Virus record (IMG/VR): IMGVR_UViG_3300021961_000280
Location: 1 to 36,447 of that record
Length of the DNA stretch: 36,447 nucleotides
Strand: one strand, 5' to 3'
DNA from: a virus
Shown here piece after piece: positions 22,329 through 31,322 of this stretch. The notes beneath the pieces were generated by a model. It worked only from the letters and a program-made list of their open reading frames with translations. It made no database searches and was not told the DNA's origin. The position numbers were made by a program, and so were the translations under genes. Each line of letters begins with the position of its first letter. Within the stretch, counting starts at the first letter, position 1.

Positions 22329-23039
22329 CTACTGACCCAATGTTGAACCGAGAGACTTCAACCAACCTTGCATAGTAGGACGATTACGAGTCTGCCCATG
22401 AGCCATAATCAACTGCCCATGACTGGTTGGCTGCGTAAGTTTCTTACGAGCCAACGCCACACCCTCATCAAAAGACTGCTTATAGATAGTAGCCATCGTC
22501 GTATCTTCCATCTGCTGATACACACGAGCCACCGCATAATACACTAACGGGAAATGCAACGACGCAGGCGCATCAACATTATTATCATTAGTAATCCAGT
22601 CAATCGGTTCACGATAACCACGACACGTCAACAACCGTGCATTATTAGGCTTAGGGTAAATATTAATGTTGCCATTCCACACAGCATAAAACAAAGGTTC
22701 GCCACTGGTGTCGTATGCGCCACTGTAAGTTTGTTCAGCCATGTCATAGCCAACCATGTCCAACCTGTAGCCAGTACGAGTGTTATCAACAATGGACACA
22801 ACTTCGCTGATAGGGTCAACAGTGAACCCAGCAATAGCGTAGGCACGAACGTTGGCTACAGTACTGAAGTTGAAACTGGTTTCAAGAAACGACCAGCGTT
22901 TCTCCAAATCCAAAATGCGATAATAGCCGTCACGAATATAAAGGTTCAACAAACCATCAGGTAAGTCATCCGAATCCAAGTCGGTAATCTGACGGACAGT
23001 AGACCGCAACTGGGTTGCGGTCATTTGATTATACGCCAT
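22329..23039 (-). CDS. Head-tail adaptor-like protein, 236 aa
   Basis: I start at ATG 23039 (MAYNQ): AAAGGA lies eight bases upstream, whereas it abuts the ATG three codons earlier. The protein has a helical N-terminus (MTATQLRSTVRQITDLDSDDLPDG), a beta-rich middle (PLFYAVWNGNINIYPKP; LTCRGYREPIDW) and a helical end with LVYYAVARVYQQMED. This resembles podovirus gp11/gp4-type adaptors (tail tubular protein A). It lies just before the nozzle gene, as expected. Confidence 0.75.
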   Translation of the reverse strand: MAYNQMTATQLRSTVRQITDLDSDDLPDGLLNLYIRDGYYRILDLEKRWSFLETSFNFSTVANVRAYAIAGFTVDPISEVVSIVDNTRTGYRLDMVGYDMAEQTYSGAYDTSGEPLFYAVWNGNINIYPKPNNARLLTCRGYREPIDWITNDNNVDAPASLHFPLVYYAVARVYQQMEDTTMATIYKQSFDEGVALARKKLTQPTSHGQLIMAHGQTRNRPTMQGWLKSLGSTLGQ

Positions 23040-23268
23040 CAGCACCATCCTTTAATGAAGAACGCAAATGCCCCATGCACAACTCGGTACCCTTGGCTCG
23101 CATACCCTCACAGGTATCCTCATTAGCCGAACACTTATTACCACGCCCAACATACGGTCCACTAGGGGCAGCAATACGTGCCCCGTCAAGGGCAGCCAAA
23201 CGCTGCCCACTGACGGGAGAACCATATAATGAATGAGCAGGGACAGAACCTTGAATATTAGTCATCAA
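23029..23268 (-). CDS. Small Cys/His protein, possible zinc knuckle, 79 aa
   Basis: The C-terminal half has C46-x6-C53-x10-C64-x2-H67, a plausible zinc-binding set. It overlaps the adaptor gene by 11 bases through ATGGCGTATAA. No family is recognised. Its place among virion genes suggests a small head or joining component, or an unrelated regulatory microprotein. The start could be the second ATG. Confidence 0.6.
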   Translation of the reverse strand: MMTNIQGSVPAHSLYGSPVSGQRLAALDGARIAAPSGPYVGRGNKCSANEDTCEGMRAKGTELCMGHLRSSLKDGADGV

Positions 23269-23288
23269 CTATACAATTCTGTTCCTAA

Positions 23289-24923
23289 TTACTTAAGTCT
23301 CTTAATGCCCTTAAGTCCCCAAAACTCGGCATACTTCTTAGCAGCCACAACATCCTTAGGCTTCTTAGACTGCAATGCTTTCTGACGCATCTCCTCGTAC
23401 CTTGCTACCTTGCGGTCATTCTCACGAATTTTAATGTTTTCAACATTTCTAGCCTTGTTCTCGGCAGTACGTCCTTCACGAGTAGCCCTGCTAGAACCAC
23501 GCAAGCCACGATTAGACATTCTTGCTGCGTCATTACGTGCTTGTCCACGCAACAAGTCACCTTCATACTGACCCTTGTTCGGCTTAGGTGATTCAGTCAT
23601 ACCATTACGTGGAGTATTTGAACGCCCAACGCTACTGTAAGTACGTTGTGCGTCACCAGTCTTAACTGGTGCATTAGTCATAGTCCTAGGATTAACACCA
23701 CGTTGAGGACGTACACCACCAGCATTACCCTTAGCAGCGTTAGCAACTTTTTGCTGTTTAGCAGCAATCTTATTTTGCAGTTGTTTAAACCCATTAACAG
23801 TACGGTACTTTGCACCATGTGTCTTTTTAAATGCTTCAAGTTCAGCACGTGCTGTAGTTAACTCTGACTGGGCAGAAGAAACTTTAGGCACATCAGGTTT
23901 AGCCATAGTTTTTTCAGCAGGCTTAGGTTTAGGTTTAGGTTTTGGAACTGACCCAACTTTAGGAGTTGTATCAACTTTCTGTTTTGGTGCTGGCGTACCA
24001 GCAGGCTTAGGGGCTGGCTTAGACAAAACAGGTTTCACCGTATCACGTGCAAGTTCTCGTTTCAACTTAGGTGTTGCCGCTCTAATTTTTGCAGAATAAC
24101 TAGCCACATCGCCACCTGCTTTATCTGCAAATTGCGCAATTTGGCTAGCAGTTAATGGGCTACCGTTATTTTCTTTTAAAATTTTCTTTAATTGTTCACG
24201 TTGTGAAGATGAAAGATTATCGGTAAATGCTGCAGGTTTAGGTTTACTTGGAGGTGGTGTAAATTCTCCACCAGTTTTAAATTTACCGCCACCTTTTTTA
24301 ACAGTAATACCTTGAACTGGCTTAACTTTTTTAGCACCCTTAGTCCCAGCCTTAATTGCATCATCAGCCAACTGCGACAAAGTCTTAGTTGCCTTACCTG
24401 CTTTGCTTGCTTTGCTTAATGCGCTTGCGGCAGTTGCCGCTTTACTGGCGGCACCTGCCGCTTTAATCGCAGCAGAACTTCCTTTAGCACCAGGAATAGG
24501 AATCATACTTGCAGCAGCCAAACCTAAGCCAGCAATGTTTTTATTCTTAACATCTTTGCCAAGTTGACCAATAGTAGATTTCGCTGCACCAAAAGGATTA
24601 GTTACAGTGTTAACAGAATCTTTAACAACTGCTGTGCCAACACGACCAACAGTTTTACCGATATCACCAACACGGTCTAAGAAACTTTTACTGTTTTTCT
24701 TAGGACCCTTATTGCCTGAACCCTGACCAGTGCGAGTTACTTTTTCTCTTGCCGCACCAACAGAAGCACGGCTAGTGCGGTTACCCGAACCCATACCTGA
24801 TGTAGTTTTAGTACGGTTACCTGAACCCTGACCCGACCTAGTAACATTTTCACGGGCAGAAGTTTTACCTTTAGGTTTCGCTTTATTATAAGCGTCAGTA
24901 ACGGTCATTGGTTTTTTAGGCAT
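23289..24923 (-). CDS. Lys/Ala/Gly-rich basic virion protein, 544 aa
   Basis: A strong ribosome binding site (AAAGGAAA) precedes ATG. The sequence is low complexity and very basic: GxGSGNRT-like repeats in residues 30-75, an Ala-rich helical part (residues 130-185), a Pro/Lys-rich linker (PKPKPKPKPAEK) and an Arg-rich C-terminus. It lies between capsid and adaptor genes. It could be an internal head protein that contacts packaged DNA; there is no recognised family. Confidence 0.7.
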   Translation of the reverse strand: MPKKPMTVTDAYNKAKPKGKTSARENVTRSGQGSGNRTKTTSGMGSGNRTSRASVGAAREKVTRTGQGSGNKGPKKNSKSFLDRVGDIGKTVGRVGTAVVKDSVNTVTNPFGAAKSTIGQLGKDVKNKNIAGLGLAAASMIPIPGAKGSSAAIKAAGAASKAATAASALSKASKAGKATKTLSQLADDAIKAGTKGAKKVKPVQGITVKKGGGKFKTGGEFTPPPSKPKPAAFTDNLSSSQREQLKKILKENNGSPLTASQIAQFADKAGGDVASYSAKIRAATPKLKRELARDTVKPVLSKPAPKPAGTPAPKQKVDTTPKVGSVPKPKPKPKPAEKTMAKPDVPKVSSAQSELTTARAELEAFKKTHGAKYRTVNGFKQLQNKIAAKQQKVANAAKGNAGGVRPQRGVNPRTMTNAPVKTGDAQRTYSSVGRSNTPRNGMTESPKPNKGQYEGDLLRGQARNDAARMSNRGLRGSSRATREGRTAENKARNVENIKIRENDRKVARYEEMRQKALQSKKPKDVVAAKKYAEFWGLKGIKRLK

Positions 24924-24945
24924 TATGTTTTCCTTTAATTAAAAA

Positions 24946-25461
24946 TTACCAAATATTGGCACGAGGTTTGCTTGGACCATTACCAGTAGTAACCTTAGTG
25001 GTTTTTTTAGGTGATGCTTTAGCCTGACTACCCAAAGCAACATACGCTGCATTCTTATATTCGGCAGCACGGATTGAACCAGCACTAGGTTGCTTCTTCA
25101 TTGGACTACCCAATGCAACAGCAGCAGCATTTTTCATGCCAGCAGCCTTTGCTTTAGCATCATTAACAGACTTAGTCACACCTGCAGAAACATAAGGAGA
25201 AGTTGCACTCTTGCCTAAAGTAGTAGAAGGTTTAGTTTTATTAGACTTATTATTAGTAGAGGTACGAGTACCCTGTTCTTTTTCTACACGCTTAACTTTT
25301 TTACCTGCAGGTTTACCAAGTGCCACATAAGCAGCATTCTTTAAACCTTTGGCTTTAGCACGTTGACGTGCAGCAGCACTTTTCTTTTTAACACTAGGTC
25401 CACCAGTACGGTTGGAAAACATGTTAGCAAAACTTACCAGTTCATCAGGGTTCATTGACAT
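24946..25461 (-). CDS. Histone-like basic protein with three KNAAYVALG repeats, 171 aa
   Basis: The motif KNAA(Y/A)VALG occurs at residues 41-49, 110-118 and 136-144, each following an Ala/Lys-rich stretch (AKAKGL, AKAAGM, RAAEY) and followed by a Pro/Lys stretch. The remainder is Lys/Thr/Ser-rich, like H1-type tails. It is encoded immediately downstream of the capsid terminator-like hairpin. A DNA-condensing or head-internal role is likely; I know no named family. Confidence 0.7.
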   Translation of the reverse strand: MSMNPDELVSFANMFSNRTGGPSVKKKSAAARQRAKAKGLKNAAYVALGKPAGKKVKRVEKEQGTRTSTNNKSNKTKPSTTLGKSATSPYVSAGVTKSVNDAKAKAAGMKNAAAVALGSPMKKQPSAGSIRAAEYKNAAYVALGSQAKASPKKTTKVTTGNGPSKPRANIW

Positions 25462-25482
25462 CAGTTTATTCCTTTATATAGA

Positions 25483-25517
25483 AATGGTGGGCAGGGCTTT
25501 TATCCCTGCCCACCATT
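25483..25517 (-). terminator. Terminator-like hairpin after the capsid gene
   Basis: A perfect 14-bp stem (25483-25496 with 25504-25517, loop of seven) lies 28 bp downstream of the capsid stop. On the minus strand it is followed by TTCTATATAAAGG, a short U-rich stretch that runs into the next ribosome binding site. Partial termination would lower expression of downstream genes relative to capsid. Confidence 0.7.
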
Positions 25518-25545
25518 ATATTATTTGTTCCCTAGGCTAGAATGC

Positions 25546-26484
25546 TTACGCAGTCTTGGCTGTGAGTTTACCCTGCTTCTTAGCGTTACGGCAGGTAAGG
25601 TTGCCGTAGCACATAATCAAAGCGTACGAAGCGTCCATGTTCTCAGGACGAACGAAAGCGGTTTGTGAGAACCACTTGCCACTGTGACCCACAAGTGTGA
25701 GGTATTTGGAGTTCAAGAAGTACATTACACCAGCGGTGCAATGAACGTCGTAAGCAACAGGGGCAGCCTTGAACAGAAGGTTTTGGAAACCAGCGTCAGC
25801 CGTCTTTGTGTCGGTGTAACGCAACTGTGGTTGCAACAAAGCCTCATACTTTTCAAACAAAGTCTGAGTCGTAAGAATCATGTCAGGATGGTCGTTACCA
25901 ACAGAAGTGGTGTTGTATGCGGTTGACATCTGCGCAAGTGTCAAAGCACCAGCAGTGTTTTCCTCATATGAACGCCAGTATTCGTTACCTGCAGTAGCAC
26001 GGTTAATGCCACCAACAGTTCCCGAAGCCTCAACAATGTTGCCAAGACCGTTCCAGTTTTTGCCACTGTTACCAGTGCCGTCAGCAAAGAACATTTGGTT
26101 GAAACCTTCACGCATTGATTCTTCAGCCTGCATGATTTTGGCTTCAAGAAGGTTAATGACTTCTTGTTCGCCATTGTTCTTGGCTTCTTCAATACCGCTG
26201 ATTGCGATAGAAGCAGCGTACTGCTTCCAGTCGTATTCTGCAGCAGTGATGCCGTCTTGTGCTGTCAACGACACAGTGTCATAACCTGAGTACGATGCGA
26301 CAGTAGAGTTCTGACCATAAATCAGTGGCTCAACAATTTTCGTACCACCATTAAGCATGCGGATACGACCCTTGTCTTGCAAGAAGTAGGTCAATGGACG
26401 TGCGGAAAAGACGTTGTCTGTCAACTGGTCACGATAGTTCGCAAGCGTAGTTGACAACAGTGCGTCAAAGTTAGCGTTAGACAT
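25546..26484 (-). CDS. Major capsid protein (HK97 fold, P22/podovirus-like)
   Basis: The 312-aa protein begins ANFDALLSTTLANYRDQLTDNVFSARPLTYFLQ, then GGTKIVEPLIYGQN, a typical N-arm/E-loop order for coat proteins of this kind, with later KWFSQTAFVRPENMDASYALIMCYGNL typical of the A-domain end. It has the strongest ribosome binding site in the leftward block, lies after the scaffold gene and before a terminator-like hairpin, all expected for coat. No N-terminal prohead protease gene is seen, in line with a scaffold-dependent head. Confidence 0.88.
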   Translation of the reverse strand: MSNANFDALLSTTLANYRDQLTDNVFSARPLTYFLQDKGRIRMLNGGTKIVEPLIYGQNSTVASYSGYDTVSLTAQDGITAAEYDWKQYAASIAISGIEEAKNNGEQEVINLLEAKIMQAEESMREGFNQMFFADGTGNSGKNWNGLGNIVEASGTVGGINRATAGNEYWRSYEENTAGALTLAQMSTAYNTTSVGNDHPDMILTTQTLFEKYEALLQPQLRYTDTKTADAGFQNLLFKAAPVAYDVHCTAGVMYFLNSKYLTLVGHSGKWFSQTAFVRPENMDASYALIMCYGNLTCRNAKKQGKLTAKTA

Positions 26485-26488
26485 TACA

Positions 26489-26506
26489 TTTACCTCCTAA
26501 GGTAAA
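26489..26506 (-). promoter_or_regulatory. Ribosome binding site in hairpin loop, capsid gene
   Basis: On the minus strand TTTACC pairs with GGTAAA around TTAGGA, so the Shine-Dalgarno sits in loop and right arm. The arms are identical to those before the AAA+ gene at 1611-1628. Confidence 0.55.
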
Positions 26507-26513
26507 CTAGATT

Positions 26514-27305
26514 TTATAATGATGCATTTAATTGATTCTTGGCAGCCGCCCAAGCATCACGCAAACTAGTTATAGGCACATTAGGTTCTGCACTAGTAGT
26601 GTTACTAGCACTAGAGCCACCTGATACAACGGAAGCCTCACGTTTCGCCTGCACAACTCCAGCCTCAACCTGAGCCTGTCGTTCCTTGGCTAACCGTTCA
26701 GTTTCTTGCCGAGCCATAATTTTGTCAAACGCAAGTTGCTTATAGGTACTTTCAAGGTCAGTAGTGTTCAACCGCAAAGCGGTAGTCACTACCTCGTTAA
26801 CGTCAAAATCCTGATACTTAGATTGCAAACGAGATACTTCTCGTTCAATCTCCTGCTGAGACTTGTACTCCTCAAAAGCAGAGACACGCTGATTAAGTTG
26901 ACGTAGTTCTAGGTCCCTAGGGTCCATAGATTCTTCATCAAATTCATCAACCATATTGGTAGCAGCCTGACGGCTGATACCATAATGTCTTGTTAGCATA
27001 TCAATCGTTGCTTCAGGGTCACGTTGTAATGCAGATTCTAAAGCAGCAGCGAACTGTAATTGTTCACGTTGCTGACTTAGTTCCTGCGTCTTACGAGTGT
27101 AATCTGATTGACGCTGATAACCAGCAAGTGCTTCTGTCAAAGGAATATGAAGTTCCTCACCATCCATCTTTACAGGTACACGGTAATCCGCATAATCCTG
27201 CACTGACAACATGGGTACATCAGGTGCTTGACTTACCTCAGACGAACTAACGGTTGACCCACCTTGGGGTTCCACATCGGCTGATACTGCGACTTCGTCG
27301 CTCAT
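26514..27305 (-). CDS. Capsid scaffolding protein, 263 aa
   Basis: Acidic, Gln- and Glu-rich helical protein: a Ser/Val-rich leader, PVKMDGEELHIPLTEALAGYQRQSDYTRKTQEL (residues 48-80), then long coiled coil (RQLNQRVSAFEEYKSQQEIEREVSRL). The 'DYTRKTQE' segment is common in phage scaffold proteins. It lies between portal and capsid genes, the usual scaffold position. The core guides capsid assembly and exits before DNA packaging. Confidence 0.8.
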   Translation of the reverse strand: MSDEVAVSADVEPQGGSTVSSSEVSQAPDVPMLSVQDYADYRVPVKMDGEELHIPLTEALAGYQRQSDYTRKTQELSQQREQLQFAAALESALQRDPEATIDMLTRHYGISRQAATNMVDEFDEESMDPRDLELRQLNQRVSAFEEYKSQQEIEREVSRLQSKYQDFDVNEVVTTALRLNTTDLESTYKQLAFDKIMARQETERLAKERQAQVEAGVVQAKREASVVSGGSSASNTTSAEPNVPITSLRDAWAAAKNQLNASL

Positions 27306-27365
27306 ATTTATATTCTCCTAGAGTCCGTAGAAAATGGTTGCTCTATATATAGAAAACGTTGTTCC

Positions 27366-29105
27366 CTAGATTGGTGGTTGTCCCTGCATACCTTGCAAGG
27401 CTGCCATCATTTCAGGTGGCATACCGCCACTAGGACCCATAGGTGCGCCCTCAGGACCCTGTGGGGGTCCCTGAGGCGCTTCAGGTCCCATAGGTTGTTG
27501 TGGTGCAGCCATAAATATTTCAGGGTTCTTAATCCCAAAACCATTCTGCAACACGTAACTAGCCAACTCTTTCATGTTCACCAAACCAGTTTGAACAAAC
27601 GGTGCCATAGCGTCCACCAACTGCAAAGCAGATTGGCGACGGAAAGATTCATTATGAGGCTGAGTTGAACCGCCAACTACTTCAAAGTCAAAGTCACCTT
27701 CAAGATATTCACGGTCATACTGTACCCATAATGGTTCACCATCTTTGCCCATAACACGGGCAACCTGTTCACCACTCATGAACTGGCGAGCCAACGCAAC
27801 CATGCGACGACCAACCTCAGAAATAGCCATCTCAATAGTAGCCAACTTATCTGCAGTACGTGCGTTAGCAGCGTCCTGCAACAAGTTAGCCTCAGTAGCA
27901 GTACGTCTAATTTCAGGTGTGCCACCACGCTGATACTCGGTAACGCCTGAGATACGGTCAATGTCACCAGTAATTAACTCTGACTGATTATAAAACTCAG
28001 GAGGGTTAATAACGGCAGGCATAGGGGCGATGACACTAGTTAATGGTTCGTCTGAAACGACGGGAACCATAACGTTATCTTCCTGTGATTCAAGAGCCGT
28101 ACGACCCAACTGGTCAAACGCAGATTCCTTGTAAAGATATTTACGTGCGAACCGTTTACGATGATTCATCATTTGCGTACGTGTCTCATTGAGTTCACGT
28201 TGCATTGGTTCAATCTGTTCCAAGTCCCCAATAGGGTAGAAGTAATCAGGAACATCATAGTTGCGAATCATTACAAAAGGATGACCAAAAGAATATGGCA
28301 TCTTCATAGGCTTCACAAGGAACTGTTCACCACCAGCACAAAACACAGACATAGACTTGTTAGTCACGTCATAGTATTCCCAAATCTCAGCGTACCCATA
28401 ACCCTTATCGTTAACCTTTTTACGGCTAGGGTCATCAGCATAACGCCCAACTGTCATTGCTTCTGCTTCTTCACGAGCCAAACGATTATATCGTTTGTCC
28501 GATTTAACTTCCTTTAATGGACGGCGAATACGTTGAGCAATCCACTTAATGTCATGCATACTAGTAGCATCAGGGTCCACAAAAATATCAAAAGGTGAAA
28601 CACGTTCAGCGAAAGGAGAATCAGTAAGAATAACTGTATTAGGCGTTGACTCATTGCCTTCAACATTAGCGTCAGAGATATCGGTGTCATTGCCAACAAC
28701 TTCTTCTTCAACAAACCTATAGCCAACTTTCATCCAGCCATGACCAAACATGACAAAGTCTTTAACACTACGACGGAACTCGGAACGAATATCACGGAAC
28801 CGCCACCAATAGTTTACAACAACCTCAGCAATAACAGCCTTAGCAGCATCCTCATGGTTAACAGAGTTAACAGTAATCTTAGGGTAGTTAACAGAAATGC
28901 TAGGCGCAATAACGTTAACAGTAGCAAACACTACGTTAACAAGAAGTCTATCTTCTTCGCTATAGTAATCGTACTGTCTGCCACGATACAGGTCAACTAA
29001 ACGCCGCCACATAGCGTCGTAGCCTTCTTCTTTACGCCAACGTTTAGATGTTTCTAAACGTTGCCTGTAATCCTTAAGTTGGTCTTGACTGGATTTACGT
29101 GCCAT
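27366..29105 (-). CDS. Portal protein, 579 aa
   Basis: The length and sequence order fit podovirus portals: an N-terminal charged helical region, SVKDFVMFGHGWMKVGY (113-129), FAERVSPFDIFVDPDA (165-180), then LITGDIDRISGVTEYQRG (378-395) and PEIRRTATEANLLQDAANAR (397-416), a hallmark of P22-like portals. The C-terminal ~45 residues are Pro/Gly/Met-rich and probably flexible. It forms the dodecameric ring through which DNA is packaged. The ATG overlaps the upstream stop (TAATG). Confidence 0.88.
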   Translation of the reverse strand: MARKSSQDQLKDYRQRLETSKRWRKEEGYDAMWRRLVDLYRGRQYDYYSEEDRLLVNVVFATVNVIAPSISVNYPKITVNSVNHEDAAKAVIAEVVVNYWWRFRDIRSEFRRSVKDFVMFGHGWMKVGYRFVEEEVVGNDTDISDANVEGNESTPNTVILTDSPFAERVSPFDIFVDPDATSMHDIKWIAQRIRRPLKEVKSDKRYNRLAREEAEAMTVGRYADDPSRKKVNDKGYGYAEIWEYYDVTNKSMSVFCAGGEQFLVKPMKMPYSFGHPFVMIRNYDVPDYFYPIGDLEQIEPMQRELNETRTQMMNHRKRFARKYLYKESAFDQLGRTALESQEDNVMVPVVSDEPLTSVIAPMPAVINPPEFYNQSELITGDIDRISGVTEYQRGGTPEIRRTATEANLLQDAANARTADKLATIEMAISEVGRRMVALARQFMSGEQVARVMGKDGEPLWVQYDREYLEGDFDFEVVGGSTQPHNESFRRQSALQLVDAMAPFVQTGLVNMKELASYVLQNGFGIKNPEIFMAAPQQPMGPEAPQGPPQGPEGAPMGPSGGMPPEMMAALQGMQGQPPI

Positions 29106-29299
29106 TATTTAGTGCGACCAAACCCTGCATCGTTTGGGTTCAACCAACGCAACAGCGGTGGCAGAACCGCAGCAGCAGCAGCGGAGACAAAAGCCCCGAT
29201 ATCATGGTTGCCAGCAAGATACACAGCCAACCCAGCACCAAGTGCTGCACGTACATATGATTCCAAAATAGGTTTCAACTCGGCTACTAACTTATTCAT
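29105..29299 (-). CDS. Small membrane protein, holin candidate, 64 aa
   Basis: I start at ATG 29299 behind TAGGAG, not at an earlier in-frame start. The protein MNKLVAELKPILE... has a hydrophobic stretch (ALGAGLAVYLAGNHDIGAFVSAAAAAVLPPLL) that could form one or two short membrane helices and a short charged tail. It is translationally coupled to the neighbouring membrane gene upstream (7-base overlap) and to portal downstream. A holin or antiholin function is possible. Confidence 0.65.
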   Translation of the reverse strand: MNKLVAELKPILESYVRAALGAGLAVYLAGNHDIGAFVSAAAAAVLPPLLRWLNPNDAGFGRTK

Positions 29300-29477
29300 T
29301 ATGACTCCTAATGTGTTCATCTAATTTATCGTGTACTTTATCAACCTTAACAACCATGTGTTCCAACAGGCTTCTAGATTCAGCATGCTGGCTAGTGTTC
29401 TCGCTACGTAGTTTTTGTAGAATTACTACAACTGGACCAGTAATTACAGCAACTACAATAGGTACGAACCAATACAT
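29292..29477 (-). CDS. Small membrane protein with coiled-coil tail, 61 aa
   Basis: Residues 1-22 (MYWFVPIVVAVITGPVVVILQK) form one membrane segment; the rest (RSLLEHMVVKVDKVHDKLDEHI) is a charged coiled coil. The topology recalls i-spanin-like or holin-associated proteins and small phage membrane proteins encoded beside terminase. It overlaps the next membrane gene, so the two may act together in lysis. Confidence 0.7.
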   Translation of the reverse strand: MYWFVPIVVAVITGPVVVILQKLRSENTSQHAESRSLLEHMVVKVDKVHDKLDEHIRSHNE

Positions 29478-29478
29478 A

Positions 29479-29700
29479 TTATACCCAACGAGTCCCTACT
29501 GGTTCAGCATTAATCCCATTAGCCTTAGCCTCGGCAACGGTTTTACGTTGCCGTTCAGCAATAGTGGGACCATGAAATTCCTCTTGACCATAAGTAAAAC
29601 CTAGACTGATGGTACGGACATGGCATTTGAAACAGATTTCTCCACGCCTTTGTACAATATCGTTAACGTGGGTGCCACATTTGGTGCAAGAATAACTCAT
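29479..29700 (-). CDS. Zinc-ribbon protein, 73 aa
   Basis: C5-x2-C8 and C23-x2-C26 form a four-cysteine zinc ribbon; the rest reads GFTYGQEEFHGPTIAERQRKTV and ends AEPVGTRWV. I recall near-identical patterns beside large-terminase genes of uncultured aquatic phages. It lies two bases after the terminase stop and may assist packaging or bind nucleic acid; no function is established. Confidence 0.8.
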   Translation of the reverse strand: MSYSCTKCGTHVNDIVQRRGEICFKCHVRTISLGFTYGQEEFHGPTIAERQRKTVAEAKANGINAEPVGTRWV

Positions 29701-29702
29701 AA

Positions 29703-31322
29703 CTATAGATTATTGTTCCCTGAACGGATGTTATGTGCCCCCAATGGTACCCGATTAGCACCAACTTCGTGCATAATGTGCTGCTCCCACCATAAAAGAC
29801 TATTAGTTGGTACCGTAGTATCGCTACGGTACTCAGGTAACCACACATATTTAATCATTTGAACCGTAATAGCCAGCGACATTGTCCTGTCATCATGAGG
29901 AGAACCAGCCATCTTACCGTTCTCCTTACGGACATAGGTCCGCAACTCGGCTATTGTCCTCGCACACAATACTATAATGGCTTCGTCACGTAACCCAGCA
30001 GACAACTCGTCAATAGCCAACGGTTTACTAGATACGGTTGTACGCCAACCCAAAGTTTCGGTAGCCTCAGGTCGAGCCAACCCCAACCTGCGTTGCTTAT
30101 AAATATTCTTATAACCTGTACGTTGCAAAGCCTTTAGAGTTGTTAAACCGTGATTGTTATTTTCCACTCCGATTAACGCTTTATTATACCATTCACCAAT
30201 ATGCGAAAGTGTTTCACCGAACATATCGGGTTCAATATGACCATGCCAATGAGCAACAACAATCCCATCCCTAGCGTCAATGACGTGAGCAGAACTGTAG
30301 TCACCATACGACAAACCTTCCGCAACGTCCGCACCAACGACATAAACCCCATCGGGTTCAGGTTCATACCAAACATGAAAAGGACCATCCTCGCCATACT
30401 CAACTTCAACACCATCAGGCGACATATAAATATATGTTGCCATAGCCTCAACAGTACTCATGTTATCCAACATGTCAATATCAAAAACAGGGTTACCTGA
30501 CTTAATGAACGCTTCCTCAGGGAAGCGTGGATATTCCTGATGCAACTGCCAAGGTTGCATGTTCTTGGATTTGGCTTCGTACCAGTCGTCACCACGTTCA
30601 CCGTCAGAGTTCCAAGGGAAGAAGATTCCAACAAACTGGTTGCTACCAGTTTGTGAACCAACCCAAAGATTATGAAAAAAGTTACCTGACCCGTTAGCGG
30701 TAGACAAACCAATAACACGTCCACCAACGTCAGCAACAGGTTCAATAGAAGCCCACGCTTCTTCAGGGTTAGGCAAGAACGCCCATTCGTCCACAATAAC
30801 CAAGTACACGGATTCACCACGAGCAGGGTCGGAACCCGACGGCAATGATTCAATAGCCGATTCGTTAGAGAAAATCATTTTCAACTGATGGTCAGTAATC
30901 ATTCTAGGTCCTCGTTCACGCATCCAAGGTGGAAGAAACTTATAACCATACTTAGACTTAGCCAACAATTTCATTGCTTCACGTTCAGTACGTGACAACA
31001 TAATCACAAACCTATCGGGACGAAAGTATGTTAACCAAAACGAATACGCTGCAGCCAAAGTAGAAAAGCCAATCTGACGTGCCTTAAGAACGACGCTGTA
31101 ACGTTCGGTCATCCATGTTTCAATGGTTTCCAACTGTGCGTCACGTAACTCAAACTTGATACGTCCACGTTCAGGATGTTTAATGAACCAATAGTTTTCG
31201 CAGAAATGATTGAACGCTTCAACTTGTTGTTGAATCGTAGCGTTATCAGGACCAACACATAAACGCCATTCTTTTTCCTGAAGTAACTGACCTAACTCCA
31301 AGGAGACCCCCAAGGAATCCAA
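29703..31322 (-). CDS. terL: Terminase large subunit, 539 aa
   Basis: The ATPase domain has KARQIGFST (80-88, variant Walker A), LVIVDEWAF (174-182; D178, E179) and GLSTANG (205-211). The nuclease domain has GADVAEG with D332, GVENNNHG with E387 and SPHDDRT with D477/D478, the RNase H-like acidic set. It powers packaging and cuts the concatemer. The start is a TTG with no good ribosome binding site, overlapping the lysozyme gene by 31 bases; the true start may lie slightly downstream. A 9-bp hairpin is at 29810-29832 and an 8-bp one at 30509-30528. Confidence 0.92.
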   Translation of the reverse strand: MDSLGVSLELGQLLQEKEWRLCVGPDNATIQQQVEAFNHFCENYWFIKHPERGRIKFELRDAQLETIETWMTERYSVVLKARQIGFSTLAAAYSFWLTYFRPDRFVIMLSRTEREAMKLLAKSKYGYKFLPPWMRERGPRMITDHQLKMIFSNESAIESLPSGSDPARGESVYLVIVDEWAFLPNPEEAWASIEPVADVGGRVIGLSTANGSGNFFHNLWVGSQTGSNQFVGIFFPWNSDGERGDDWYEAKSKNMQPWQLHQEYPRFPEEAFIKSGNPVFDIDMLDNMSTVEAMATYIYMSPDGVEVEYGEDGPFHVWYEPEPDGVYVVGADVAEGLSYGDYSSAHVIDARDGIVVAHWHGHIEPDMFGETLSHIGEWYNKALIGVENNNHGLTTLKALQRTGYKNIYKQRRLGLARPEATETLGWRTTVSSKPLAIDELSAGLRDEAIIVLCARTIAELRTYVRKENGKMAGSPHDDRTMSLAITVQMIKYVWLPEYRSDTTVPTNSLLWWEQHIMHEVGANRVPLGAHNIRSGNNNL

